Positions 47,301-57,912 of a DNA stretch of 64,000 nt are shown piece by piece. Location of the stretch: contig CM022302.1 of the NCBI GenBank assembly GCA_011799875.1, forward strand, positions 183,636,942 through 183,700,941. The letters run 5' to 3'. Position 1 is the stretch's first letter. The number at the start of each line of letters is the position of its first letter. This stretch comes from Thinopyrum elongatum (Eukaryota > Streptophyta > Magnoliopsida > Poales > Poaceae). The position numbers and the translations under genes were made by a program. The notes beneath the pieces are model-generated. The model saw nothing but the letters and a program-made list of their open reading frames with translations, was not told the origin of the DNA and ran no database searches.

Positions 47301-47523
47301 TAGCAGGCTAATTGCCCTATTATTAATAATTCATTTATTAATCTAATTGACATTTCATATTAAGCGCACAATATATTTCATTTTCATATTAAGGAAGCAG
47401 GACTTCATAATTGAAATACATCAGAGTACAACATCATATAGCTTCAGCACTCAGCTACCCCATTACACAACTGCACCAACACCAAGTTTCACATGCAACA
47501 TCTATAACCTTTTGAAATTAGCA

Positions 47524-48028
47524 TCATAGACGGTACATAGACAGATGGATCTCATCTGGAAAACTGCTGAAGTGGAAGGCGAATATTGAGCCTTCATTGA
47601 TGTTGAAGGTCTTTGCATCTTCAGGCCAGCGCCTGTCCATCCTTCGTCCTCTTCAGGAACACTTCAATATTGAACCGTGGGTGTTGTATGAATACATTCC
47701 TCGCCTCCTAACCATATAGGTGGTTTGGGAGGTAATCATCAGTGAACTTCTTTGGAAAGGCCTAAAAACAAGGATATGCATAAATATCTTCTCTAGATTT
47801 GAAATGGCGTAAAGGAATTAATAAGACAAGGTATAACAGTTAGTACCATCCTGTAGTGAACTGATGTCTTCTTCATTGTGCAGACAAAGATCTTGTTGTT
47901 TTTTCTCGCTAATTTCTTTATCGTAACAATCTTTCTAAGTTTCTTGACTTGACTGATATTCATGGACAACTCATTTCCACATATGCAAAAAGGGTCAAAC
48001 AGTGGGTCAAAACCTCTGACAGCAGGAC
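47524..48028 (-). pseudogene. B3-domain protein gene fragment, broken
   Basis: Two minus-strand exons are seen: 48028-47847 (acceptor ATGTAG, donor GTACTA) and 47761-47524 (acceptor TTTTTAG). They read ...CGNELSMNISQVKK, NNKIFVCTMKKTSVHYRM, then AFPKKFTDDYLPNHLYG, RFNIEVFLKR, TFNINEGSIFAFHFSSFPDE and IHLSMYRL before TGA. FPKKF, the YLPNHLYG-like strand and the final hydrophobic strand are typical of plant REM-type B3 DNA-binding domains. The second exon has TAG at 47708-47710, probably from CAG, and a frameshift near 47630 at a duplicated GGCGCTGG-like sequence. Upstream exons were not found, so it is a 3' fragment, sitting between the CACTA end and block B. Confidence 0.65.
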
Positions 48029-48179
48029 CTACATGTGCAAGACCAAATTGTTAAAAACCTAATATTTAAAAACAAGAAGTGGAAAGGTGTGTTATTAACT
48101 GCAACAGGCCTAATATTTAAAAACAAGCAAACATAGTCATTCAAACTTGTATTGTGTAGGTCTAAGTACACTAGTTATT

Positions 48180-48627
48180 GGCCCTGTTTGGATCCATGGG
48201 TTAGAGTTAGTTTGAGCTAGTTTGGGCTCAAATAGCCCAAAAGTATCCAAACATGAGATCTAGTTTGAGCTAATTGCGTCTAACCCACCCAAAACAACTA
48301 TCCCACCCAAGAGGTGCTGATTGGGGCTAGTTCTCCTAGTGCATTTATTGTCAATCTAACACTGTCATCCAAACACCTCTTTGGCTAGAGTTAGTTCAGG
48401 GTTAGTCATTGTTGAGTATCATTGTTATTTAGGAAACATAGGATAGTGTAGGATTTATTCTACCTTGACTTGTACTCCAAGATGACCATGTACTCCTATA
48501 TATATGCCCACGAGGCTCAAGCAATACAATCAACTATTCCACCAATCTCTCTCTCTCTCCCTTTTAACTGTCCTGAGCTAGAAACTAACTCTAACCTCTA
48601 GCTAAGTTAGAGTATCCAAATAGTGCC
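48180..48627. mobile_element. MITE-like element with TIR and ATT target duplication
   Basis: The left end GGCCCTGTTTGGATCC and the reverse complement of the right end, GGCACTATTTGGATAC, pair as a TIR. ATT lies on both sides (48177-48179, 48628-48630), and block A has the uninterrupted site (about 350). A 3-bp target duplication fits a Harbinger/Tourist-like class, though ATT is not the usual TWA. The middle (48410-48560) begins TGTTGAGTATC, contains 'ctatatatatgcccacg' and resembles an inserted LTR or TRIM fragment whose end is unclear. Confidence 0.65.
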
Positions 48628-48660
48628 ATTGTTAAATCAAATGGAAAGGCGTGGTAAATA

Positions 48661-48918
48661 CTCCCTTCAGTCCTTTTTACTCTGCATATAAGAATTGTCT
48701 GAAGTCAAACTTCATAAAGTTTGACCTTATTTATATGAAAAAATATCAACATCTACCATGCTAAAGTTATACAATATGAAAATTTAAGTCATGACACATG
48801 TACTGATATTGATTTCATATTGTCAATGTTGGTATTTTTTTTCTATAAAGTTGGTCAAACTTTACGAGGCTTGACTTTAGACAAATCTTATATGCGAACT
48901 AAAAAGATTCTGAGGGAG
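48661..48918. mobile_element. Stowaway-type MITE
   Basis: Ends CTCCCTTCAGTCC and the complementary 'ctgagggag' are Stowaway TIRs. The interior has the familiar 'gtcaaactt...ctttgac' arms. It is 258 bp and preceded by TA; the right-hand target dinucleotide has drifted to TT. It is absent from block A. Transposed in trans by Mariner-type transposases. Confidence 0.8.
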
Positions 48919-49281
48919 TTGAACATGCTTAACAGCAACCAAATATAGTCATTCATAGAGCTATTGTTAAAATTGGTATTGATGAAATTGAACTGCACAG
49001 TTCATACTAGCACATATAGAACATCACACTGTTAATAGCTGAAATAAACAAGGCATACTACAAACAACCAAGGATGGCAATTGAAACTAGACATATGCTA
49101 ACTACAAACAACCGAACAACCATAAACCGTAGAAATAAACAAGGCGTAATGCAAACAACCAAATATAGCAATAAATACTGGACAAGTTCTCACTACAAAA
49201 GGGGTTCAAGAAAACAAATCATGGGTTTCCTCACTTGTCACAGATTGGCTCCTCCTCGTGGTTGCCGTCGATGAGGTCTGA
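48919..49281. other. AT-rich 3' flank of the small minus-strand gene, block B
   Basis: Shared with block A 390-520 up to about 49060, then unique. 'cactacaaaaggggttc' near 49193 resembles a CACTA end but lacks any partner. No gene is seen. Confidence 0.4.
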
Positions 49282-49653
49282 CTAGCCAGCTGAGGATCCC
49301 AAGCTAGCGTCACAGAACATGTCCTTCAGAAATGACAAAAGGGGCTCCATGGAGATGAAGGATGGCAAATTGTTCATAACGAGCCGCAGGAGATCAGCGC
49401 CAGGGCCATCGATGAGATCGATGGCTGTCGAACCCGAAGGGTTGGGGGTGGGCAACTTAACCTGTGACATAGCCCGCGTCAAGCCGTCGGTGTCGACGAC
49501 CTCGATGTCGTAGCCGTCATCCGCGACATGCCAGAATACTCTAGCCCGCTGATTGAAAGGCTCAATCCAGGTCCAGTCATTGTCGTCAGCTTCCTCGGCG
49601 GCCAGCTCACCGACGTCGGGCGAAGAGGCCGCGGTAAAGCTCTTTTGGGCCAT
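49282..49653 (-). CDS. Hypothetical acidic protein sharing its start with the AP2/ERF-like pseudogene
   Basis: A single intact minus-strand frame of about 123 codons from the ATG at 49653 (MAQKSFTAASSPDVGELAAE) to TAG at 49282. Another in-frame ATG at 49680 would add nine residues. The first ~20 codons and the 5' flank match block A's AP2/ERF-like pseudogene; after that the proteins are unrelated. The body is acidic and unrecognised, with NDWTWIEPFNQRARVFWHV and a hydrophobic C-terminal half (LLRLVMNNLPSFISMEPLLS). No signal peptide or membrane segment is evident. It may be a real but lineage-specific gene, or a decayed fragment. Function unknown. Confidence 0.45.
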   Translation of the reverse strand: MAQKSFTAASSPDVGELAAEEADDNDWTWIEPFNQRARVFWHVADDGYDIEVVDTDGLTRAMSQVKLPTPNPSGSTAIDLIDGPGADLLRLVMNNLPSFISMEPLLSFLKDMFCDASLGSSAG

Positions 49654-49994
49654 TCGCTCCTCGAGCTCCCCGGGAAGCATAGCCGGGCTTAGGCTACGAC
49701 GCTCTGGAGTGGGGGAGGGGGTGGGGATGGGGATCTCTGGGAAAGGGGCATTTCGCAGGCGTCATCTAAGAAACTCAGGGTGGCGAGGGTATGTATATCA
49801 GTGGGTAAACTGCACGGGCAGACCGGCAGAGGTTGACGATGGAGGCGGCGCGGCGGCGGCGGCGACCTAGCTAGGTTTGGAGCGAGGGAGGGGTGGTGTG
49901 TATGTGTGTGAGCGGGGGATTTGGGATGAGCGAAGGATTTGGGGTGTGTGTGTGGAGGGGGTCCAAGGTGGTGTTTGAGGAAATGCCGCGGGTA

Positions 49995-50260
49995 CTGAAA
50001 ATTTTACTAGGCGGGAGTAAAATGGCGGGGCTACTGAAAATTTGGATCAAGGGATCGAAGCAGAGCGGGGCGGGAGTAACGAACATCACACACGGTTAAA
50101 ACATAATAGTCGTGTGCTATCAAACAGAAAACCACTCCAGCCGAGCAGATATTTTTGAGATTGCGAGGGATGCAGGCAGGAGTAAAATGCCGGGGCTCTA
50201 GTTCAAAAAAAATCCAGGGCTACTAAAAATTTGGATCAATTGATTGAAGCAGAGCGGGAG
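49995..50260. repeat. ~80-bp tandem repeat, block B copy
   Basis: Units with 'gcgggagtaaaatggcgggg' and 'gagcagatatttttgagatt' correspond to 1756-1990. They are disrupted by 'atcacacacggt' and 'cgtgtgctatcaaac' segments, which occur twice here against once in block A. Confidence 0.75.
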
Positions 50261-50609
50261 TAACAGACATCGCACACGGTCCACACATATGAATCGTGTG
50301 CTATCAAACAGAAAAACCCTCTACGCGGGTTGAAATTTTCGAGATTATGAGGCAGTAGATATTTTAGAGAGCGGGAGACAAGCCTCATGGAGCCCAATCT
50401 ATTGTGCTGATGTGAGTGACTACAGGGGCACAGGCGTGGCACACGGGTAGTCTGACCGAACCGTGTCTGTTGCGTACCCAATCACAGACGGTTTCTGCAT
50501 CCAACTCGTGTGCTGTTTATAAATTTGGCAAAAAGAATAACGCGGGAAAGGGTCAGAACACGAACACACTTGCATGTGGACCAAATATATGTATGAAAAG
50601 GGTGGTTTG

Positions 50610-52340
50610 ATGTTTGAATACCCAATGCACAAGTTTGATGTGGCACCTGTTGCACAAAGCGCACAATATTGCTAGTCAGCCACCCCCTACGAACCCAACT
50701 TCGTGACGGCAGTAAGAGAATCCAAGCTACGAATGCATGCCCCCAGATAGTTAGGTTTGAAATCTCATCATACCGTAACACAAAACCTATAGGAGTCCAT
50801 CATATATATGGTCAAACTTCCCCTTTCGCTTCTGGACAAAGGTGGACCGTGTCCCGACCCACAAATGTGTGCTTGTGGCGGGAGATGGGTGAGACCACAT
50901 ACAAACCACCTGCGGGTAGCCCTATACTATATGTATGAAAAGGGTGTGGTGTGATATTTAACTATACCATTCACAACTTTGATGTGGCACGTGTGCCTTG
51001 CAAAATAACCAGACTTCCCCGACCCCACAGAGGTTGCAGGTAGTGCGAAGTAACCCCCCCCCACCCCGCACACACACACGTGTCGGGGGGAGGGCATCTC
51101 ACCAAGATGTACTATAACACGGACCAAACAGAATCCAACTTGATCATACAACCTCTCTCGCTCGTTGTTGGTCAAAGTGATGGACATCTAGACGGCCCTG
51201 CAAAATGGGCTAGCTTGTCGCCGATAAACTCGCGAGGGAGTACTGTCTTAAGACAAAACCCACTCTGTGCATGTGGCCCAATTATGTATGGAAGTGGTGT
51301 GTGTGGTGTTTGAATATGCAATGCGCAAATTTGATGTGGCACCATGCTTTGGAACCATAAAATCCCCACACTGATCGAGGGTTCACGATGCGTAGCATGC
51401 ATGCGCTCAAACTTAATTAGGCATAGAATGATCGACCTACTACTATACGGTAACACAAACCAAAAGAAGAAGAATCCACCGTGGTAACCTTTCTCGTCGT
51501 CGGTCGAAATGATGGATGTCCATGAGGGCCCACAAATATATATAGGCTTGCCGCCCATATATAACCAAGCGAGTGAGAGTGTGCAAAGGTAACCATTGCA
51601 TGCATGTGTCCCAAACATATTTATGGAGGTGCGTGATGCATGCATATGTGTTTAGTTAATACCTAATGCACAACATTGATGTGGTGCATGCGTTCAAAAT
51701 CGCACAGGTCCCCACACAGAGCAAGAGGTTCATGATGTGTCGTGTGCTCGCCCCCCCCCCCCTCGATCCAGCGGGGTGGATTCATGTGTACACATGCACT
51801 ATTATATATGTAATCTCGCCTATATCACGAGACAAGCAAAAAATTAATCCCCTCCTAAGTCAAAATAATTAACCTCTCTCATTGTCGATGAAAGTGATGG
51901 ACCAAGCGGGCCGATAGATGGAAGCATCGCCGATAACCACGTGAGTTAGTGCCACAGTACAACCACCATTGCTTGCATGTGTGCCAAAACATATACATGG
52001 AGAGGTGTATGGTTGTGATGTTTTGAATACCTAATGCACAACCTTTGATGTGGCATTTGCCTCAAAAATCGCAAAGTCCCCACACAGAGTGAGGTTCATG
52101 TGTATGTTGGTCCCATCTCCCCTTCGACACGTACTATATATATATACTCCTACCCTAACATAGCCCTAAAAGAATTAATCCTCTGTGTTTGTCAAATGTG
52201 CCTCTCTCTCTCTCTCTCTCGTTGGGTCAAAGTGATGGAGGACGACCTCTCGCGGGCCCACAAATGGAAGCGCCGCACGCGAGTGAGTTCCTATAGGGCA
52301 ACCACCGCCTGCATGGTATTGCATGATGTTTGAATACCAA
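50610..52340. repeat. Degenerate ~330-bp tandem array, block B copy
   Basis: Core words occur near 50624, 50962, 51315, 51665 and 52032, with a truncated unit ending at 52339. Compared with block A, one complete unit is missing between the repeated 'gttgggtcaaagtgatgga' words. About 790 bp is also missing at 52339, where 'gaatacca' is joined directly to 'catcccgcacc'. Both are explained by recombination between or within units. Confidence 0.75.
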
Positions 52341-52860
52341 ACATATCCCGCACCACCACCTCCACTCTAAGGCATGTCAAACTTTTTCTGCAGTGAACAT
52401 GTGACCAAAGGAGTGTCGTGTTAAAGTTTGAAAAAAAAACAGAGATCATTCGACCCGTTTTATACATTGATTTCCTAGGGATTTAATGTGCAAAAATCAA
52501 ATTTGAGCTACATGTGCACCAAAATGGATTGCAAAATCGTATGTGTGTCCCTTGGTGCATGTTTCCCCGTGAAAGAAATTTCAAAACATTGAGAATATTA
52601 ATTTTTAAAATTCAATAAATCCAAAACTTAGTTGATATTCATGAAACTTATTGTGGTGTCATATATGGACACCAGTAGACTGTGACATTGTATTTTTTTC
52701 GTCAAATTTGAGACAAGTTTTGATATAATCTACTTACAAACGGGAGATTGTTATTAACTGGCAACCAATATCTCATACGGAATATTTGTTCGGACCGTGT
52801 GCGTTAGACCGTGCCATGCTGCGGTTAAGCAGTAAAGCGGCAGAATGAATCATCAAAAAA
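52341..52860. other. Non-coding stretch before F-box pseudogene B
   Basis: Matches 5170-5690 of block A closely. No gene, RNA or complete repeat is seen. Confidence 0.5.
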
Positions 52861-52879
52861 CAAAAAAAAAAATACGTTC

Positions 52880-53130
52880 CACGCGCCCCGTGTGGCGTGC
52901 GAGCAGGCATGAGTTGACGAGACGCATGCGAGCAGTCCGCCGCGCAGGCAGACCGGGAGGCATGCGTGCAGGCGTGTGAATTGACGGGAGGCGTTTTCGC
53001 TGCGCAGTGTCACCGGGAGGCGTGCGAGTAGCTGTGTGAAATGATGGTATAGGAATGCCAGAAGGCCGCCGCGTTGGCTCACCGGGAAGCGAGACAGCCT
53101 TTGACCACCGCTCGCCTCGCTCCCACTGGT
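52880..53130 (+). promoter_or_regulatory. GC-rich 5' region of F-box pseudogene B
   Basis: Short repeats of 'gcatgcgagcag' and 'accgggaggc(g/a)tgcgag' are shared with block A and end about 110 bp before the first ATG. A pyrimidine-rich stretch ('cacacacaatcctctctctc', about 53175) could be the transcribed leader. No TATA box is obvious. Confidence 0.35.
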
Positions 53131-53242
53131 CCGTATTAATGGCGCGCCTGAGCGGCCGCACCCCCCATCCTCGCCACACACACAATCCTCTCTCTCCGCC
53201 CGCATCCTCGACGCCACTCTCAGTCCTCAAAGTCGTCAGTGT

Positions 53243-55205
53243 ATGAGGATGCAGCCGAAGTGTCCCATCGGAGGGAGTGGCAACGCCGGGGCTGCTGAAG
53301 CACCGGAGCATGGTGTGAATTTGGAGACAGAGGTTTCCGTCGCCGCTGACGAGGTGGAGAACGAGGCTGCCAACAAGCGGAGGCGGGTTGAGAAAGAACC
53401 GCAAGCGACTCCAGCAGGCCTAGACTTCATCAGCAGCCTCCCCGATGATATGTTGACAGTCATCATATCCCTCCTCCCAATCAAATATGGGGCGAGGATA
53501 ACCACCCTTTCTCGGCGGTGGCGCTCCCTATGGCTCTCCACCCCTCTCGACCTCCTCGACGCCCACGAGCTCTGCCATGGCTATCGCAAAAGCTTGGATG
53601 CGTTCTCCCAGATCCTCGGCAGTCACCATGGCCAAATCAGAGGCCTTATCACGGGTAAGTTCTATTCCAACGGCAAGGACCGAGCCAAGCTTGATGAGTG
53701 GTTCTGATCCCCCGCCCTAGATCAGCTCGAGGAGCTCAGTTTTAATGATGGCCATATGTGCTCGCTGCCAAAGTCCGCGCTCTGCTTCGCGCCCACGCTA
53801 CGCCTCGCCAAGTTCATGAACTGCCATCCCCCCCTTAATGACACGCCCGCTCTTTTTCTACCACGACTGAAGCACCTCGAGCTCGTCGTCGTCTGCATCC
53901 CAAAGGATGACATGGAGCGCCTGCTCCGCAGCTGTACTGCACTCGAGTTCCTTCGTCTTTAGGCGATGAATTGGTCGAGTAGCTTCCACATCACCTCCAT
54001 GACTCTCCGGACTATTTATGTGTGTTGCTGGTGCTGTAATGGGAGATCACAAAAGGTGGACCACAATATGGTCATTGAGGACACACCTTCACTTGAGAGA
54101 TTACTTGTAGTTGATCAACAAGGTCCAACAAGAATCAATGTCATTTCTGCGCTGAAATTGATAGTGGTGGGCTACTCGTCTGTCAAATACTCCTACTTTC
54201 AGGTACAACAGTCGACTTCTACCTCTCCTTCTTGATATCAACATTATTTCTAATTTTGAAGATGTATGTTCGTCTGTCATCCAGAAAAGCTTCACCCAGA
54301 TTCTGCGCACAGTGAAGGTCTTGGCACTAGAATCTATCAGCCCCAACCTGGACCAAGTTGTCAGTTTCCTGAGATGCTTTCCGTGCCTGAAGAAGCTGTA
54401 TATCGACATGATGTTTCTTTCCTGTTAAATGTTAACCATAAGGGAGTTCAATTTTTGGCACCTTTTCCTAAGTTTACAATGACAATGTACTATGATTTCT
54501 GAAGGAATTTTTGAGGATTTCAGGACATACACCCCCCACCCCCACCCCATATTGGTTGCTTGATTCATATGGTTACAATCCATAAGCATTTCTCCTTTGG
54601 ATTCATCTGTACTAGTTTTCTTAGGGAATTTTTCATCCACTCCAACCTCTTGTGAAGAAGGCTACAATTTTCTAGATTGTAATCAAATGCCCATGTTAAT
54701 CATGTCAGATTGAAGATGCATGGCACGTTGGTGCATTTTACAAATCCTGCAAACCTAATAGGCTTGTAGTAGTGTTCAAAACTGCATGTAGGCACTAACA
54801 CGTTCTCTTCTTTTGAAGATAATAATAGGCCCGGTGGTGGATAATGTTTATAACGACAATCACATCGAATGCCTGGATCTGCATCTCTCAAAAATTACTT
54901 TGAACTCCTACCGAGGGACCTTAGCGGAGATTATATTCGCCAGGTTCTTTGTTGCCAGAGCAAGGGTGCTGAAGGTAATGAGGTTGAACATGCATTTAAA
55001 TAGGAAATATGAATGGTTTGTTGATCAGAGCCGGCAGCTACTGCAGAATGGAAGAGGCTCCAAAAAAGCTAAACTTCGTATTGGAACTACATATGACAGA
55101 GTAATTGGAAGTCATTATGTCAACCCCATAAATGACTTGTCAGCGGCTGATCCCTTTGCAGAAATGACGAGGTTTCGAAACCGGCCTTACTATTTTTATT
55201 TTTAG
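53243..55205 (+). pseudogene. F-box/LRR/FBD-type gene, broken (copy B)
   Basis: Exon 1 (53243-54202, GT donor) starts MRMQPKCPIGGSG. It has a basic patch NKRRRVEK, then an F-box (LDFISSLPDDMLTVIISLLP, then SRRWRSLW), then LRR-like strands (FAPTLRLAKF, LKHLELVVVCIP, CTALEFLRL). Exon 2 starts at 54285 and reads SFTQILRTVKVLALESI and FLRCFPCLKKLYID. Exon 3 (54819-55205) carries the FBD-like C-terminus with the usual late DPF. F-box proteins act as substrate adaptors of SCF ubiquitin ligases. Two in-frame stops interrupt exon 1 without shifting frame: TGA at 53705-53707 and TAG at 53960-53962. The expected exon 2 donor reads ATGATG, perhaps a lost GT. Copy A has a different body. Confidence 0.82.
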
Positions 55206-55640
55206 TTTGACCCTCTCTTATATCCATGTTCAGCTGATCAGCACAGGCGTTTGCAGCTGAATGAGCTGAATTTCAATTCTAATATCAGTTTGAACCTTGT
55301 AATCTTCGAATTTGAGCCATGTAACTCTGGAATTTGAACCTTGTAATATTTTGGGCTTTTGTGGTACAATCATTGAAATGGCATCGTATGAGACTCGTAT
55401 ATTGGTAGTACTATTTTGACCTTAATATGCAATAGACTTAGATTTTATTAACCATTCATGACCAGAGATCTAGTCGGAAGCAGAGCAATGGCAAACATCA
55501 TCGCAACAAGATGTAGATATGCTCATTTCTCCTAGTTTAATATGCATGTAATTGCTTACTTTGGTGTGTAAATGTTATGTGTGTAGTCAATTATGTAATT
55601 GTATGCTTAATTTGGTTATGCAATGTTGTTCTTATAAGTA
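55206..55640. other. 3' flank of F-box pseudogene B
   Basis: AT-rich sequence with three diverged repeats of 'tttgaaccttgtaat(c/a)tt' near 55290-55350. No gene is seen. Confidence 0.4.
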
Positions 55641-55659
55641 TATATGTTGATGTTCTGTA

Positions 55660-55890
55660 GACAGAGCATATCACATCGCACACAGACCACACTAGGGAAC
55701 CCGTCGGTCATGAATTCATCAATCGCAGACGGTTGTATACCAGCAAGCGTTTGCCCACAACACACACGGCTTATTCCATCACAAACAGCTCGGGTGGATC
55801 TACTGTATGCCACGTATCGCACACACAACTCTAATCTGATTCGTGCTTGATGTCTCGGCCATCGCTCACACAGTTCGTCTTATTTGCCAT
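55660..55890. repeat. CACTA-like subterminal repeats, block B
   Basis: 'catcacaaacagctcgg', 'actgtatgccacgtatcgc' and 'cacacaactctaatctga' match 31888-31960 in order. No CACTA terminus is found beside them, so they are internal remnants or the residue of a lost end. Confidence 0.6.
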
Positions 55891-55904
55891 GTATCACTGT
55901 GCCG

Positions 55905-56183
55905 ACCTCTGCTCGCGTCCCTCGATGCGCTCTGCTCGTCGTTAGGCGCCACAGCGCGTTGTGCTCGCCGTTAGGCATCATGGCGCACTTTGCTCGCGTC
56001 CGTCGGTGCGCTCTGCTCGCGTACCTCCACACGCTCGGCTTGTGGACAGCTTTTCCCTGCATGTTCAACTGCTATATGCATATATATGGTTGCTCGCCGT
56101 TGAGGCGCCGGGGAGCGCTCGGCTCGCGTCCCTGCGCGCGCGCTCTGCCAGCGGTTGGGGCCTGCACACGATCACGTTGGGGG
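55905..56183. repeat. GC-rich degenerate tandem motif, block B copy
   Basis: 'gctcgtcgttaggcgcc', 'gctcgccgttaggcatc' and 'gctcgccgttgaggcgcc' recur with 'cgcgctctgc'. It corresponds to 8670-8882. Similarity of the two blocks ends with 'cacgatcacgttgggg'. Confidence 0.65.
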
Positions 56184-56406
56184 CCCATATGCATGCGGTT
56201 GCGCCGCGCGCGTCGCCACGATGCATTTACGTGCGGCACAATAGAGTTATGCGCTGCAAATTAAAACTGCCATCCGGGTGTGCGGATATTCCAGTCCGTC
56301 CGGCTTCCCCATTAATTCCCGCGACCATTATAACCTTAGTATCTTCAACCTTTCGATCTCGCCCCACAACACAACAAGCACACCCACGACGACACATACA
56401 GAGAGG

Positions 56407-56486
56407 ATATCTAGTGGCGCTCCATTGGAGTTCGGCGAGCATAAAGTCGAGACTCACACGAGGGAGACGGATCTCTCGGTGGTGTA
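56407..56486 (+). pseudogene. DEDD 3'-5' exonuclease-like gene, 5' part
   Basis: The frame reads SSGAPLEFGEHKVETHT then RETDLSVVY and is broken inside the last Tyr codon by the LTR element at 56487. Skipping the element and one copy of its target duplication, the frame continues exactly at 63807. No ATG opens the frame. ATA at 56407-56409 stands where a start would be expected, so start loss by G-to-A change is inferred. A leader with TATA-like 'tataacc' (about 56328) and CA-rich sequence precedes it. Confidence 0.65.
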
Positions 56487-57783
56487 TGATACGTCTCCAA
56501 CGTATCTATAATTTTTGATTGTTCCATGCTATTATATTATCTGTTTTGGATGTTTTATATGCATTAATATGCTATTTTATATTATTTTTGGGACTAACCT
56601 ATTAACCTAGAGCCCAGTGCCAGTTTTTTTTCCTTGTTTTTGAGATTTACAGAAAAGGAATATCAAACGGAGTCCAAACGAGCTGAAAATTTATGGTGAT
56701 TTTTTATGGACCAGAAGAAGCCCACGGAGCATCGGAGTTGGGCCAGAAGAGACCCGAGGCCAAAAATTCCTATAAATATAGAAACCCCCAGAAAGAAATC
56801 TAGATCAGAAGTTCCGCTGCCGCAAGCATCTGTAGCCACGAAAAACCAATCGGGACCCCGTTCCGGCACCCTGCCGGAGGGGGAAACTATCACCGGTGGC
56901 CATCTTCATCATCCCGGCGGTCTCCATGATGAGGAGGGAGTATTTCACCCTCGGGGCTGAGGGTATGTACCAGTAGCTATGTGTTTGACCTCTCTCTCTC
57001 TCGTGTTCTTGATTTGGCATGATCTTGATGTACCGCGAGCTTTGTTATTATAGTTGGATCATATGGTGTTTCTCCCCCTCTACCTTCTTGTGATGAATTG
57101 AGTCTTGCTCTTTGAGGTTTCGTTATGTTGGATTGAGTATTGGATTTGAGAACACTTGATGTATGTCTTGCGATGGGATATCTATGGTGACAATGGGATG
57201 TTCTATTGATTCACTTGATGTATGTTTTGGCACTCAACTTGCGGATTCCCGAGGTGACATTGGGGTAATCTATGCATAGGGGTTGATGCATGTTTTCGTC
57301 CTACGTTCTCCGATAGAAACTTTGGGGTGATTCTTTGTTGCACGTTGAGGGATTGTTATGTGATCCAATTATGTTATCATTGTTGAGAGAATTTGCACTA
57401 GTGAAAGTATGAACCCTAGGCCTTGTTTTCAAGCATTGCAATACCATTTCCGCTCACTTTCATTACTAGTTACCTTGCTGTTTTTATATTTTCAGATTAC
57501 AAAAACCTATATCTACCATCCATATTACACTTGTATCACCATCTCTTCGCCGAACTAGTGCACCTATACAATTTACCACTGTATTGGGTGTGTTGGCGAC
57601 ACAAGAGACTCTTTGTTATTTGGTTGCAGGGTTGTTTGAGAGAGACCATCTTCATCCTACGCCTCCCACGGATTGATAAACCTTAGGTCATCCACTTGAG
57701 GGAAAATTGCTACTGTCCTACAAAACTCTGCGCTTGGAGGCCCAACACGAGTCTACAAGAAGAAGGTTGCGTAGTAGACATCA
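56487..57783 (+). repeat. Left LTR of the Sabrina/WHAM-type element
   Basis: 1297 bp. It lacks the GC-rich 76-bp block around 'gtggggggcgcgcccccta' that the right LTR has, probably deleted between nearby short repeats. Otherwise it is nearly identical to the right LTR. Confidence 0.92.
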
Positions 57784-57793
57784 AGCTCTTTTC

Positions 57794-57811
57794 TGGCGCC
57801 GTTGCCGGGGA
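57794..57811 (+). promoter_or_regulatory. Primer-binding site (tRNA-Asp type)
   Basis: TGGCGCCGTTGCCGGGG lies ten bases inside the left LTR end. It complements the 3' end of plant tRNA-Asp, the usual primer of Athila-lineage elements. Confidence 0.85.
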
Positions 57812-57912
57812 GGTGAGTGCTTGAAGGTATATCTTTAGATCTTGTAATCGAATCTTTTAGTTTCTTGTTTTATAACTAGTTTAGTCTATAAAATAAAACT
57901 ACAAAAAAGGAA

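Larger units (their letters stand above)
48072..56183. repeat. Duplicated block B (paralogue of 251-8882)
   Basis: Same order and orientation as block A. Relative to A it carries two extra small elements (48180-48627 and 48661-48918), a different body for the minus-strand gene, a shorter ~330-bp array, a different F-box body and an additional CACTA-like repeat stretch (55640-55880). Divergence is substantial, with many substitutions and indels throughout, so the duplication is old compared with the Angela insertion. Confidence 0.8.

Noticed and set aside
49193..49215. Possible CACTA terminus 'cactacaaaaggggttc'
   Set aside because: No partner end, target duplication or subterminal repeats beside it.
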